Shown: positions 34,965-44,766, counted from the first letter of the stretch. The stretch: DNA of 64,000 bases from Galbibacter pacificus (GCF_029603155.1 NZ_JAPMUA010000001.1:682001-746000), one strand, 5' to 3'. Translations and numbers: made by a program. The notes: generated by a model not told the origin, from the letters alone.

Positions 34965-37169
34965 TTAAATTCGTCTTACTTTATCGATACCATTAATTTT
35001 TTTCAAGTTTTCTAACAATTTTTTTAAGATGGTTTTATTTTTAACTTCCACGGTAATTTTTCCGGAAAAAACACCGCCTTCGGTTTCAAAGTTGATGTTT
35101 TTCATGTTTACGTGCATGTTGTTGGAAATTACCTTGGTAACGTTGCTTACCAGCCCTAAATTGTCTATCCCGTCCAATTTAATAATGGCCGTGAACTCCT
35201 GTTGTGTCGAATCGATCCATTTTGCGGGAATAATCCGGTATGCATAATTGGACTGGAGGGTAATGGCGTTGGGACAGTTTTTCTTGTGCACCTTGATGCC
35301 TTCGTTTACCGTAATGAAACCAAAAACTTCATCTCCGGGGATGGGGCTGCAACAATTGGAAAATTTATAGTCCAGTTTTTCCTCCTCCTTGCCAAAAACA
35401 AGCTGGTCGTAATTGGTGGTAATTTCTTCTTTGTTAATTTCTTCGGAAGATGCGGGCTTGCGCATTTTATTTTTAAAGAAATTAATGAAGGTATTGTTTC
35501 GCGAGGCGGCAAAATCCTTTAGCATCTGGTTGTCTATGGTGCTGATCCCGATGCGGTAGAATAAATCCAAGCTGGTTTTCAGTTTAAAATAGACCACCAG
35601 ATCGTTTACCACTTTTTCGTTAAGGGTAATTTTAAGCTGCTTTAATTTTCGACGGAGGATTTCCTTGCCTTCTTCGGCAATTTTTTTCTTCTCTTCTTTC
35701 AGGGAAGATTTTATTTTGGCCCTGGCCCTGGCCGTTGTGGCATAATCCAACCAGTTGGCATTTGGTTTTGAACTCTCGGAAGTAATGATCTCTACCTGAT
35801 CGCCGCTCTTTAATTCTTTGCTGAGCGGGACCAACTTACCGTTTACTTTTGCCCCACGTGTTTTCAGGCCTACTTCCGTATGGATATTAAAGGCAAAATC
35901 CAGTGGGGAGGCCCCTTTTGGCAATGATTTTAATTCGCCTTTTGGGGTAAAAACAAAAATTTCCTGCGAATAGAGGTTCAGTTTAAATTCCTCAACAAAA
36001 TCCACTGCATTTCCTTCGGCGTTTTCCAAGGCTTCCTGCAGGCGGTTGAGCCAAATTTCAATTCCCTGTTCTTTTTGGTCGCCGTGCTTGTATTTAAAGT
36101 GGGCCGCATATCCCTTTTCTGCAATTTCGTGCATGCGCTCACTTCGTATCTGCACTTCCACCCAACGGCCCTTGGGACCGATCACGGTAATGTGCAGTGC
36201 TTCGTACCCGGTAGTTTTTGGGGAAGAGATCCAGTCGCGCAAACGCGTCGGGTTGGGCCTAAAGTGGTCTGTGACGATGGAATATATCTTCCAGGCGAGA
36301 AACTTTTCGTTTTCGCGGTCGCTTTTGTAGATAATACGGATGGCAAACTTGTCGTATACTTCATCGAAGCCCACGTTTTGGGCCTTCATTTTCCGGCGGA
36401 TGGAAAAAATGGATTTTGGCCGTCCTTTGATCACATAATTCAGCCCTTCATCATCAAGGCTTTCCTTGATAACATTGCTAAATGAACTTATGTAGGCTTC
36501 CTGGTCTTCCTTGCTTTCTTCCATTTTGCTCAAGATGTCGTTGTAGACATTTGGCTCGGTATATTTTAAACCAAGGTCTTCCAGTTCGGTTTTTATGTTA
36601 TAAAGCCCAATCCTATGGGCGAGCGGGGCATAAATGTACAGTGTTTCCGACGCAATTTTTACCTGCTTATGATCGGCCATGGAGTCCATGGTCTGCATAT
36701 TGTGCAGGCGGTCGGCAATTTTTATGAGTATTACCCTGACATCGTCGTTTAGGGTAAGCAGCATTTTCCTGAAATTTTCGGCCTGAAGGGAAATGTCCTG
36801 TTCGGACGTCATTTGTGAAATCTTGGTAAGACCGTCTACGATCCTGGCCACGGTTTCACCAAACAGGCGTTCCATATCTTCGAGCGTATACGAAGTGTCT
36901 TCCACCACATCGTGCAACAAAGCTGCCGCAATGGCAGTTGCATCCAGCCCTATTTGCTGTGCCACTATTTTTGCAACCGCAATAGGGTGGAAAATATAAG
37001 CTTCGCCACTTTTTCTCCGTTGGTCCTTATGTGCATCAACGGCAGTATCAAACGCCAACCTGATTAATTTTTTGTCTTCATCAGAAAGTGTTTGGTAACT
37101 TATGCGCAACAATTCCTTGTATTGCCTGGCAATCTGCTTGTTTTCTTTTTCTATGTCCAATACCCTCAT
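34965..37169 (-). CDS. RelA/SpoT homologue, bifunctional (p)ppGpp synthetase/hydrolase
   Basis: 734 residues. Domain order: HD hydrolase (HPIAVAKIVAQQIG, ALLHDVVEDT with the His-Asp and Glu-Asp metal pairs intact), synthetase (FDEVYDKFAIRIIY, TGYEALHITV, EVQIRSERMHEIAEKGYAAH), TGS (FTPKGELKSLPKGASPLDFAFNIH) and a C-terminal ACT domain. The intact hydrolase motif supports a bifunctional enzyme controlling the stringent response. Located upstream of the Fur gene on the same strand with 41 bases between. Confidence 0.95.
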   Translation of the reverse strand: MRVLDIEKENKQIARQYKELLRISYQTLSDEDKKLIRLAFDTAVDAHKDQRRKSGEAYIFHPIAVAKIVAQQIGLDATAIAAALLHDVVEDTSYTLEDMERLFGETVARIVDGLTKISQMTSEQDISLQAENFRKMLLTLNDDVRVILIKIADRLHNMQTMDSMADHKQVKIASETLYIYAPLAHRIGLYNIKTELEDLGLKYTEPNVYNDILSKMEESKEDQEAYISSFSNVIKESLDDEGLNYVIKGRPKSIFSIRRKMKAQNVGFDEVYDKFAIRIIYKSDRENEKFLAWKIYSIVTDHFRPNPTRLRDWISSPKTTGYEALHITVIGPKGRWVEVQIRSERMHEIAEKGYAAHFKYKHGDQKEQGIEIWLNRLQEALENAEGNAVDFVEEFKLNLYSQEIFVFTPKGELKSLPKGASPLDFAFNIHTEVGLKTRGAKVNGKLVPLSKELKSGDQVEIITSESSKPNANWLDYATTARARAKIKSSLKEEKKKIAEEGKEILRRKLKQLKITLNEKVVNDLVVYFKLKTSLDLFYRIGISTIDNQMLKDFAASRNNTFINFFKNKMRKPASSEEINKEEITTNYDQLVFGKEEEKLDYKFSNCCSPIPGDEVFGFITVNEGIKVHKKNCPNAITLQSNYAYRIIPAKWIDSTQQEFTAIIKLDGIDNLGLVSNVTKVISNNMHVNMKNINFETEGGVFSGKITVEVKNKTILKKLLENLKKINGIDKVRRI

Positions 37170-37290
37170 ATACTAAAAATACTATAATCTTTATTATTTA
37201 ACAACAAATTCCATGCCCTATTCTCATGGAGATGTTAACAAGTTTATTTACAGAAAAGGGCGCTTCTAAGGTATGAGAATACACTATATA

Positions 37291-38529
37291 TTAATGTTGT
37301 GCGCTCAAATTTTTAAACCTTTCCAGTAATGTAGGGTGCGAATAATGCACAAATACATACGCCGGATGCGGGGTTAGATTGCTCAAACTGTTTTTGGACA
37401 GCTTTTTAAGGGATGTGATCAGCGGTAATGGAGCATAGGTTTCTTTTGCATAATCGTCGGCCTGGTATTCAAATTTTCTGGAAAAATAGTTCATGATAAG
37501 TCCCGTAATTTCCGAAATGGGGCTGTACAAAATACCAAAGGCAATCAAACCTGCATGAAAACTGGGCTGTTTAACGCCAATGGCCAAGGAGAGTTCGGGA
37601 ATGTTGATGAAAAGGGAAAGGATGTACAAGGTCAAACCGGTTAATACGACCGATGCGGTAATGTTGAAAATAATATGCCTGCGCTTGTAATGCCCCACTT
37701 CGTGTGCGAGCACCGCTACAATTTCATCCTCCTCCAAATCTTTTATAAGGGTGTCGAACAGGGTTATCCTTTTTTGTTTGCCAAACCCCGAAAAGTAAGC
37801 ATTTGCCTTGGTAGAGCGCTTTGAGCCGTCTATCACAAAAACATTGTCCAGCTCAAACCCGACCTTTTGGGCATATACTTCTATTTTTGACCGTAGGCTC
37901 CCATCTTGTAAGGGGGTTTGCTTGTTAAAAAGTGGGACTATAAGGTTGCTGTAAAACATATTGATAAAAACGGTAAAAACAGCCACCAATGCCCAGGCGT
38001 ATATCCAAAAATCAGCACCCGTCAGCATATAAAACCATATAACGAGCGAGAGTATCCCGCCGCCCAGGACGATCATCATCAGCCATCCTTTTAGCTTATC
38101 AAGGAAAAATGTTTTTTTTGACATTTTGTTGAAGCCAAACTTTTCTTCGATGACAAAAGTATGGTAATAAGAAAAGGGTATGGTCAAAATATCACCGGCC
38201 AATAGAATGGTCCCGAAGAAAATAAGGGTCACGGCTATTTCATTGTTGCTGATGCCCCTTGCAAGCTTGTCCACAAATTCAAACCCGTCCAAAAAGAAAA
38301 AGGCCAGTGTAAGCATTAAAGAGTACAGGGAACTGATATTGGAAAATTTGTAATTGGTTTTTTTATAAGCCTGCGATTTTTTGTATTCGCCCTCGTCATA
38401 GACATCGTTTAATTCTTTTGGGACGGGACGGTCGAAATTCTTGGCATTGAGGTAATCCAGGATCTTATCAACGATAAAATCGAGCAGCAGGATCGTTATG
38501 ATGCTATAAAAAATGGTTTGTGGTGTCAT
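37291..38529 (-). CDS. M48-family membrane metalloprotease (Ste24-like)
   Basis: 412 residues. About seven membrane helices, a first half with an N-terminal helix and the YHTFVIEEKFGFNKMS segment typical of Ste24/CAAX protease 1, and the zinc motif HEVGH (His276, Glu277, His280) in VAVLAHEVGHYKRRH, followed by the third-ligand region FEYQADDYAKE. Ends with the conserved HPAYVFVHYSHPTLLERF. Bacterial members are thought to act in membrane-protein quality control, as there is no prenylation. Confidence 0.93.
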   Translation of the reverse strand: MTPQTIFYSIITILLLDFIVDKILDYLNAKNFDRPVPKELNDVYDEGEYKKSQAYKKTNYKFSNISSLYSLMLTLAFFFLDGFEFVDKLARGISNNEIAVTLIFFGTILLAGDILTIPFSYYHTFVIEEKFGFNKMSKKTFFLDKLKGWLMMIVLGGGILSLVIWFYMLTGADFWIYAWALVAVFTVFINMFYSNLIVPLFNKQTPLQDGSLRSKIEVYAQKVGFELDNVFVIDGSKRSTKANAYFSGFGKQKRITLFDTLIKDLEEDEIVAVLAHEVGHYKRRHIIFNITASVVLTGLTLYILSLFINIPELSLAIGVKQPSFHAGLIAFGILYSPISEITGLIMNYFSRKFEYQADDYAKETYAPLPLITSLKKLSKNSLSNLTPHPAYVFVHYSHPTLLERFKNLSAQH

Positions 38530-38594
38530 CTTCTAAATAATTGGATGCTACAAAAATAGGATTGTTTTTTTAGGCCATGGACTTTTTCTGAGAT

Positions 38595-39395
38595 TTACAA
38601 GAAACCACGTTGCCTTTTTGCCTCAAAAATAACGATGGCGGCAGCTACCGAAACATTCATGGAATCGATTTCGCCTTGCATGGGGATAAGAATGTTCTGG
38701 TCGGAAGCATCGAGCCATTCCCCGCTAAGTCCGGTAGCTTCGGTTCCCACAACAATGGCGGTTGGAACGGTATAATCCAAAGTACTATAATTTACCGGTG
38801 CCGTCAAGGCGGCACAGTTGATGGCAATTTTTTTTAATTGCAGGTATTCAATAATCTCCATAGTCGTGCCCGTTGCAATTTTATTGGTAAAGACACAACC
38901 TACACTGGAACGGATGATGTTCGGGTTGTACAGGTCGCTTTTTGGATTGGCAATGATTACCGCGTCCAAATTCGCCGCATCTGCCGTGCGGAGCAATGCA
39001 CCGATATTTCCGGGTTTTTCTGGGGCCTCGGCCACCAAAATTAACGGATTTGCGTTTTTTAAATCCAAACTGTTTAAGCTATGCGGTTTGCTTTGGGCAA
39101 TGGCCAAAACTCCTTCTGTGGTTTGCCTATACGCAAGTTTTTGATATACTTCTTTTGAGATTTTAATAAATTCTACCGAAGGAAGTTTTTTGATCAAAGC
39201 GTCCAGATTTTCTTCAGAAAAAATATCGGCAAAAAAAAGAAGGGTTTGTATGTTGTAATTTCCCTTGAGGGCCAGTTTGAGTTCCCGTTGTCCTTCAATA
39301 ACAAAAAGTCCTGACTTGCGCCTTTCTTTGGATTTTTCCTTGAGCTGTAAAATTTGTTTTACAAGATTGTTTTGAGTGCTGGTAATTTCTTTCAA
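38595..39395 (-). CDS. SpoU/TrmH-family RNA 2'-O-methyltransferase
   Basis: 266 residues. An N-terminal L30e-like substrate-binding domain (ITSTQNNLVKQILQLKEKSK, GLFVIEGQRELKLAL) is followed by the SPOUT knot: ILVAEAPEKPGNIGALLRTA (motif 1), AIVVGTEATGLSGEWL (motif 2) and IPMQGEIDSMNVSVAAAI (motif 3, SAM binding). It methylates ribose in rRNA or tRNA. The only start giving the conserved N-terminus is TTG at 39395. Confidence 0.92.
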   Translation of the reverse strand: MKEITSTQNNLVKQILQLKEKSKERRKSGLFVIEGQRELKLALKGNYNIQTLLFFADIFSEENLDALIKKLPSVEFIKISKEVYQKLAYRQTTEGVLAIAQSKPHSLNSLDLKNANPLILVAEAPEKPGNIGALLRTADAANLDAVIIANPKSDLYNPNIIRSSVGCVFTNKIATGTTMEIIEYLQLKKIAINCAALTAPVNYSTLDYTVPTAIVVGTEATGLSGEWLDASDQNILIPMQGEIDSMNVSVAAAIVIFEAKRQRGFL

Positions 39396-39601
39396 CGCTA
39401 TTTTTTTTCAAAAATAAATTAAAATCACCGGAAAACAATATTCCTATTTGGCATTGAATTTCATTGGGCATGAATGATTTTATAAAATATACATTACGAT
39501 ATTTCAAATATAACGGCCTTATTTTTTTACATCAATAATTAAAAACCCCGCTTTTGAGAATCCCGTTTTTTTACTGTTAATTAACGTTAAATATACATAA
39601 G

Positions 39602-39620
39602 TTAATAGTGTTACTATTAA
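39602..39620. promoter_or_regulatory. operator-like inverted repeat upstream of the tetR gene
   Basis: TTAATAGT, 3-base spacer, ACTATTAA: perfect 8-bp arms. It overlaps the -7 box at 39618-39625, where a bound TetR dimer would block the polymerase. A second palindrome TTAACGTTAA lies at 39581-39590. Likely autoregulation of the whole tetR-ABC-hlyD-tolC operon. Confidence 0.72.
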
Positions 39621-39625
39621 TTTTG
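39618..39625 (+). promoter_or_regulatory. -7 promoter box of the tetR-ABC operon
   Basis: TAATTTTG matches TAnnTTTG exactly and lies about 32 bases before the tetR ATG. The -33 region is AT-rich without a clean TTTG. Confidence 0.6.
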
Positions 39626-39656
39626 TGCGCTTTCATATTAAAATGCTGAAAATTAA

Positions 39657-40328
39657 ATGGAATTTCCTGGAAATTTACGTTTTACAATTAATGAGAAGTT
39701 ATACCTGAAGGACCCTGAATCTTCCGAATTAGGGAGGAAAATCCTTAAGTATAGCATTATCCTTATCGACCAGATAGGATTTGAATCCTTCACCTTTAAA
39801 AGGTTGGGGCAATGCATAGGATCCAATGAAAGTTCGGTATACCGCTATTTTGAGAACAAGCACAAATTGTTATTGTATCTATCTTCCTGGTACTGGTCCT
39901 GGATAGAATACAGGATGTTGTTTTCCATCCAGAACATTGCCGACCCCCTGCAAAAACTGCATAGGGTAATTGAAGTGGTTGCTGCCGAAGTAAAAGACGA
40001 TGAGACAACGGCATATATAGATGAGGCCATACTTAACAGGATTATAATTTCCGAGTATTCCAAAACATTTCTCACCAAGGAAGTGGACAAGGAAAACAAG
40101 GATGGTTTTTTTTTGGTCTACAAGAGGATAAACCTTTTGCTGGCCGATATCATATCTGAAGTTAAGCCCGATTATCCATACAGTAAAACATTGGCTTCAT
40201 CCATAGTTGTTGGTACCATTAACCAGCATTTTTTTAAACAACACTTTAAAGCGATTACCGATTTTTCCGGTCATGATGGGGAAGTCGCATCGTTTTATAT
40301 TAAAACCCTTGATAAAATATTGCTATGA
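39657..40328 (+). CDS. TetR/AcrR-family transcriptional regulator
   Basis: 223 residues. The N-terminal helix-turn-helix (about residues 30-68) reads LIDQIGFESFTFKRLGQ, IGSNESSVYRYFENKHKLL, a clear TetR pattern; the C-terminal helical part is ligand-binding and unassigned. A 30-residue extension precedes the HTH. It overlaps the ABC transporter gene by 4 bp (ATGA), so it belongs to that operon and probably represses it through the inverted repeat at 39602. Confidence 0.9.
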   Translation: MEFPGNLRFTINEKLYLKDPESSELGRKILKYSIILIDQIGFESFTFKRLGQCIGSNESSVYRYFENKHKLLLYLSSWYWSWIEYRMLFSIQNIADPLQKLHRVIEVVAAEVKDDETTAYIDEAILNRIIISEYSKTFLTKEVDKENKDGFFLVYKRINLLLADIISEVKPDYPYSKTLASSIVVGTINQHFFKQHFKAITDFSGHDGEVASFYIKTLDKILL

Positions 40329-41971
40329 CACCATTTAAAAGATTTAGAGGCTTGCTGAAAGTGGATAAAAAAGATATATACCAGATTTTTTTGTATTCCA
40401 TCCTTGCCGGGGTAATCAGTTTGTCGCTTCCCTTGGGGATACAATCCATTGTTAATTTCCTTCAGGCGGGAAAGGTAAGCACGTCTTGGATAGTGCTGGT
40501 AATTATTGTGGTTCTGGGGGTAGCAATGGTTGGGGTTTTTAGGATTATGCAATACCGTATAACGGAAAATTTGCAACAAAAGATCTTTGTGCGGTCTTCT
40601 TTTGAGTTTGCTTATAGGTTTCCTAAAATGAAGTTCAGCAAGCTTTACCCTTATTTGCCGGAAGAACTTGCCAACCGCTTTTTCGACACGCTCAATGTCC
40701 AAAAGGGCGTTTCAAAATTATTGCTGGATATTTCCGGAGCTGCGCTTCAGGTTATTTTCGGCATTATCCTTTTATCGCTATACCATTCTTTTTTCATTCT
40801 GTTTGGCATGATGCTCATTGTGTTGTTATACCTAATATTCAGGTTAAACTTTTCTTCGGGTGTGGCAACAAGTTTGAAGGAGTCTAACTATAAATACAAG
40901 GTAGCGCATTGGTTGCAGGAAATAGCAAGAAACCATATGAGCTTCAAAAACAAAAGGGTTTTTAATTTTTCCCTCGACAAAAATGATGATTTGGTTGGCG
41001 GTTATTTAAAAGGAAGGGAAAGCCACTTCGATATTTTAAGGAGACAGTTTATACAACTTACCGGGTTTAAGGTGCTTATGACGGCAGGACTGCTTATTAT
41101 TGGCGGTTTGCTGGTATTAAATCAGCAAATGAACATTGGTCAGTTTGTGGCCGCCGAAATTATTATTCTGAATATTACCAATGCCGTTGAAAAACTTTTT
41201 TCGGGCACAGAGTTGTTTTACGACGTGCTGGCATCGTTGGAAAAAATAGGAAAGGTCATGGATATCGAGTTGGATGCAGAGGAAGAAGGGCAGTATAAAT
41301 TAAACGAAAAGCCCATAGCTATTGAAACAAGGGGGTTGTCGTACAAGTTTCCCGATTCCGACCAGTTTGTGCTCAAGGACGTTTCCATGGAGATAGCACA
41401 AGGCGACCGTATTCTTATCGAAGGGCCCAACGGATCGGGAAAAACAACACTGGCCAGGCTCTTAAGCCGTGTAATAGAACCCACAGAGGGCATGTTATAT
41501 ATCAATGGGACTAACTATAAAAAGTATTCCTTGGAAGATTTTAGGTTTAACATAAGTACCATAAACGTTAACGACAATGTTTTTGAAGGGACTATTTTAG
41601 AGAATATCACCTGTAAAAATCCCGATATTTCACTTGCAAGGATAGTGTCGGTAATGGAAGATTTAAAGCTGGCAGAATATATCAAGTCCCTTCCTAACGG
41701 ATTGGACACAAAGGTCCACTCGGGGGGAAAACAGCTTTCGTCTTCCATCGTCGAAAAAATATTATTGGTCCGCTGTGTCCTTTCCGATCCCAGGATGATT
41801 TTTCTGGAAGAACCTTTGGAAAATGTAGATAAGGACTCTGCTAAAGAAATTATTGATTACATGACTGCCAAAGACAAGCCCTGGACATTGGTGGTAATTT
41901 CAAAGAACCCTTATTGGAAGTCAAAATGCAATAAGAGTTTTTATATGGAACAAGGTACTTTAAAAAATTAA
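40325..41971 (+). CDS. ABC exporter with strongly degenerate ATPase domain
   Basis: 548 residues: six-helix type 1 exporter membrane domain (about 15-310) fused to one nucleotide-binding domain (about 330-548). Walker A is intact (GPNGSGKTT, Lys373). The rest departs from consensus: LSGGQ is replaced by LSSSI (471-475), the Walker B Asp by Glu (IFLEEP, Glu495), the H-loop His by Lys527 (VVISKNP), and no Q-loop Gln is visible before FEGTILENI. The signature's preceding LPNGLDTK and A-loop Tyr remain. Encoded with HlyD and TolC partners as a type I secretion-like complex. It may bind ATP without normal hydrolysis, or be a specialised variant. Confidence 0.88.
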   Translation: MTPFKRFRGLLKVDKKDIYQIFLYSILAGVISLSLPLGIQSIVNFLQAGKVSTSWIVLVIIVVLGVAMVGVFRIMQYRITENLQQKIFVRSSFEFAYRFPKMKFSKLYPYLPEELANRFFDTLNVQKGVSKLLLDISGAALQVIFGIILLSLYHSFFILFGMMLIVLLYLIFRLNFSSGVATSLKESNYKYKVAHWLQEIARNHMSFKNKRVFNFSLDKNDDLVGGYLKGRESHFDILRRQFIQLTGFKVLMTAGLLIIGGLLVLNQQMNIGQFVAAEIIILNITNAVEKLFSGTELFYDVLASLEKIGKVMDIELDAEEEGQYKLNEKPIAIETRGLSYKFPDSDQFVLKDVSMEIAQGDRILIEGPNGSGKTTLARLLSRVIEPTEGMLYINGTNYKKYSLEDFRFNISTINVNDNVFEGTILENITCKNPDISLARIVSVMEDLKLAEYIKSLPNGLDTKVHSGGKQLSSSIVEKILLVRCVLSDPRMIFLEEPLENVDKDSAKEIIDYMTAKDKPWTLVVISKNPYWKSKCNKSFYMEQGTLKN

Positions 41972-41974
41972 GCT

Positions 41975-43342
41975 ATGTTGAATATTTCAGATAATAGAAT
42001 CCATAACTATATAGATGTTGGCAGGTTTAAATCCATGAAGATTTTTGCCGACAACAAACACTATAAAATCATCCGTAAAGTTGTTTGGGGTGTGTTTATT
42101 GCATTGATCTTGGTTTTGTTCCTGCCGTGGACGCAAAATATAAGCGGAAGCGGTTTTGTAACTACGCTCAAACCCGGACAACGGCCACAAACGGTGCATG
42201 CCATTATTGGCGGTAGGATAGAAAAATGGTATGTGCAGGAAGGGGATTATGTAGAAAAGGGCGATACCATTTTATACATTTCCGAGACAAAATCGGAGTA
42301 TTTGGACCCCAACCTTATCGAGAATACCGAAAGCCAGGTCAAGGCCAAAGAAAATGCTGTTGCATCGTACATGGCCAAGGTGGAAGCCCTTGGAGAGCAA
42401 ATTGAAGCCATTAAAAGGGAAAGACAACTTAAACTTAAACAGGCCGATAATAAATTAAAACAAAGTAGGCTTAAAGTAGAAAGCGACAGTATGGAACTGG
42501 AAGCCATAAAAACGCAGTTAAGTATTGCCGAAACTCAATATCAGCGGGCATTCAATTTAAACGAGGAAGGCCTAAAGCCTATGACGTATGTTGAAGAAAA
42601 GAGGGTTAAGCTTCAGCAAATGCAGGCCAAGATAATAACACAAGAGAATAAGTTTTTGGCAAGCCAGAACGAATTGATCAATAGCGAAATGGAGCTTACC
42701 CGTTTGTCGGCATCCTATTCGGAAAAACTGGCCAAGGCAAACAGCGACCGCCAAACGGCATTGAGCACCCAATTTGATACCGAATCGAATGTAAGCAAAC
42801 TCCGGTCGCAATTTGCCAATTACAAGCTCCGTAATGGCATGTATTATATTACCGCGCCCCAAACGGGTTATGTGAACCGGGCATTACAATCGGGTTTAGG
42901 GGAAACGGTCAAGGAAGGCGCCTCGATAGTGAGTATTATGCCGGCATCTTTTGAAATTGCCGTGGAATCGTATGTGGAGCCCATGGATTATCCTTTAATA
43001 AATAAGGGAGAAAAGGTCAGGATATGGTTCGATGGATGGCCTACAATTGTTTTTAGCGGTTGGCCCGGGGTTTCGTACGGTACCTTTGGGGGCGTTATTG
43101 TGGCCAAGGAGAATTTTATAAGTGCCAATGGTAAATACCGGGTATTAATAGCCCCCGACCCGAGTGATAAGCCCTGGCCAAAGCTATTGAGCATTGGTGC
43201 GGGCACACAAACCCTTGCCTTGTTGGACACGGTTCCTATTTGGTTTGAAATATGGCGGACATTAAACGGGTTCCCGCCTAACTTTTACAGGACCCAAACG
43301 GGTGCAAATACAAAAGCAAATGCAGAAAAAACAAACAAGTAA
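41975..43342 (+). CDS. HlyD/AcrA-family membrane fusion protein
   Basis: 455 residues. A short cytoplasmic segment, one membrane helix near 34-50 (VVWGVFIALILVLFLPW), a lipoyl half-motif (RIEKWYVQEGDYVEKGDTIL), a long periplasmic coiled coil rich in Lys/Glu/Gln (about 110-285), the second lipoyl half with YYITAPQTGYVNRAL, and a beta-barrel domain. It links the inner-membrane ABC protein to the outer-membrane channel. Starts 3 bases after the ABC stop; ends inside the tolC gene. Confidence 0.92.
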   Translation: MLNISDNRIHNYIDVGRFKSMKIFADNKHYKIIRKVVWGVFIALILVLFLPWTQNISGSGFVTTLKPGQRPQTVHAIIGGRIEKWYVQEGDYVEKGDTILYISETKSEYLDPNLIENTESQVKAKENAVASYMAKVEALGEQIEAIKRERQLKLKQADNKLKQSRLKVESDSMELEAIKTQLSIAETQYQRAFNLNEEGLKPMTYVEEKRVKLQQMQAKIITQENKFLASQNELINSEMELTRLSASYSEKLAKANSDRQTALSTQFDTESNVSKLRSQFANYKLRNGMYYITAPQTGYVNRALQSGLGETVKEGASIVSIMPASFEIAVESYVEPMDYPLINKGEKVRIWFDGWPTIVFSGWPGVSYGTFGGVIVAKENFISANGKYRVLIAPDPSDKPWPKLLSIGAGTQTLALLDTVPIWFEIWRTLNGFPPNFYRTQTGANTKANAEKTNK

Positions 43343-44756
43343 ACTTAGTTTGCAACAAAAACTGAGAAAATATATAATTGGGTGTGGCTTATTATGGCTT
43401 ATGTGCTTTACGGGAATTGCACAGGCTCAAAATGCCAACCAAGAATTTACCTATGATGAATTTCTGGGCATTGTAAAAAAATACCATCCTTTGGTAAAGC
43501 AGGCAAACCTTATTGTAAGTGCCTCCCAGGCAAAATTATTAAAGGCAAGGGGGTATTTCGACCCAAAAATATCGGCTGATTTTTATAAAAAGCGTTTCGA
43601 CGATAAAGAATATTACAACTTATTCAACGGCAACCTTAAAGTGCCAACCTGGTACGGGGTAGAGTTTAAGGCAGCTTTCGATAGAAATCAGGGGGAATAT
43701 TTAAACCCTGAAAATTACGTTCCCGAAGATGGGCTGGCAAGCATTGGGGTTTCTGTACCTATTGGTCAGGGACTATGGATTAATGAGCGCATGGCGGAAG
43801 TTAAAAAGGGAAAGCTTTACCGGCAATTGGGTGATTACGAAAGGACCTTGGCAGTAATGGATGCACTTTTTGAAGCATCTGAAGCATATCTGGACTGGAA
43901 GCAGCAGTACGAAAAAGTGATGCTTTACGAAAGGTTTTACCATAATGCATTGGAACGCCAACAATGGATAAAAAAGGCTATCGAACTTGGAGAGCTGTCG
44001 CCAATAGATAGTGTAGAATCCGGGATTATACTTAAAACGCGCAAGCTTGAACGGGACCAGGCCGAACTTAAATTAACAAAAAGCCGGCTGCACCTCTCTA
44101 ATTATCTTTGGGCAGCGGATGATATCCCTTTGGAACTTTCGGAAAAAATGGTGCCGGAAGAAAACCTAAAAGATAATATGTTGGATGTATTGGGCATTAA
44201 TCCCATGGCCACCGAGATGAACCTTGAAAATCATCCAAAATTGAATGCCTTGAGTACTAAAATAGACATGAAAGAGGTGGACCGCAAGTTAAAGGCGAAT
44301 AAGCTTTTGCCAAAATTGCGGCTCAATTACAACTATATAGCAGCACCAAATTATTTTAATAATTATAATTGGGACGATTATAAAATTGGGGCTTCGCTTT
44401 CGTTCCCTATTTTGTTGAGAAAGGAAAGGGCAGAAGTGAAAATAGCAGAGGCCGAGCTTAACAATGCACAATATGGATTGCAGTTTCAAAGGCAAACACT
44501 TCAAAATAAAGTGAGGTCTAAATATGCCGAGCTGGAGTCGTATCAATCACAAATGGGCATGAACATGGACCTAATTGCCGATTATAAACAAATGCTCGAT
44601 GCAGAGGTTAGGCTTTTCGAGTTGGGCGAAAGCTCCATATTTTATATTAATACCCGTGAAAACAAATTGGTAAAAGCCAAAGTGACACAAATAGAACTGG
44701 AAAACACCTATTTTTTAATAGTTGCCGATTTGTACCGGGCTTTGGCTAAAATATAA
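43320..44756 (+). CDS. TolC-family outer-membrane channel
   Basis: 478 residues from the ATG at 43320 (an in-frame GTG at 43302 is the alternative). Signal peptide with GCGLLWLMCFTGIAQA before QNANQ. Two similar halves of long helices and short strands, e.g. SQAKLLKARGYFDPKISADF and LELGELSPIDSVESGI, follow the outer-membrane efflux protein pattern. The start lies 23 bp inside the hlyD gene, so the operon is translationally coupled. It should form the trimeric exit duct for the exporter. Confidence 0.92.
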   Translation: MQKKQTSKLSLQQKLRKYIIGCGLLWLMCFTGIAQAQNANQEFTYDEFLGIVKKYHPLVKQANLIVSASQAKLLKARGYFDPKISADFYKKRFDDKEYYNLFNGNLKVPTWYGVEFKAAFDRNQGEYLNPENYVPEDGLASIGVSVPIGQGLWINERMAEVKKGKLYRQLGDYERTLAVMDALFEASEAYLDWKQQYEKVMLYERFYHNALERQQWIKKAIELGELSPIDSVESGIILKTRKLERDQAELKLTKSRLHLSNYLWAADDIPLELSEKMVPEENLKDNMLDVLGINPMATEMNLENHPKLNALSTKIDMKEVDRKLKANKLLPKLRLNYNYIAAPNYFNNYNWDDYKIGASLSFPILLRKERAEVKIAEAELNNAQYGLQFQRQTLQNKVRSKYAELESYQSQMGMNMDLIADYKQMLDAEVRLFELGESSIFYINTRENKLVKAKVTQIELENTYFLIVADLYRALAKI

Positions 44757-44766
44757 AAACGCTTAG

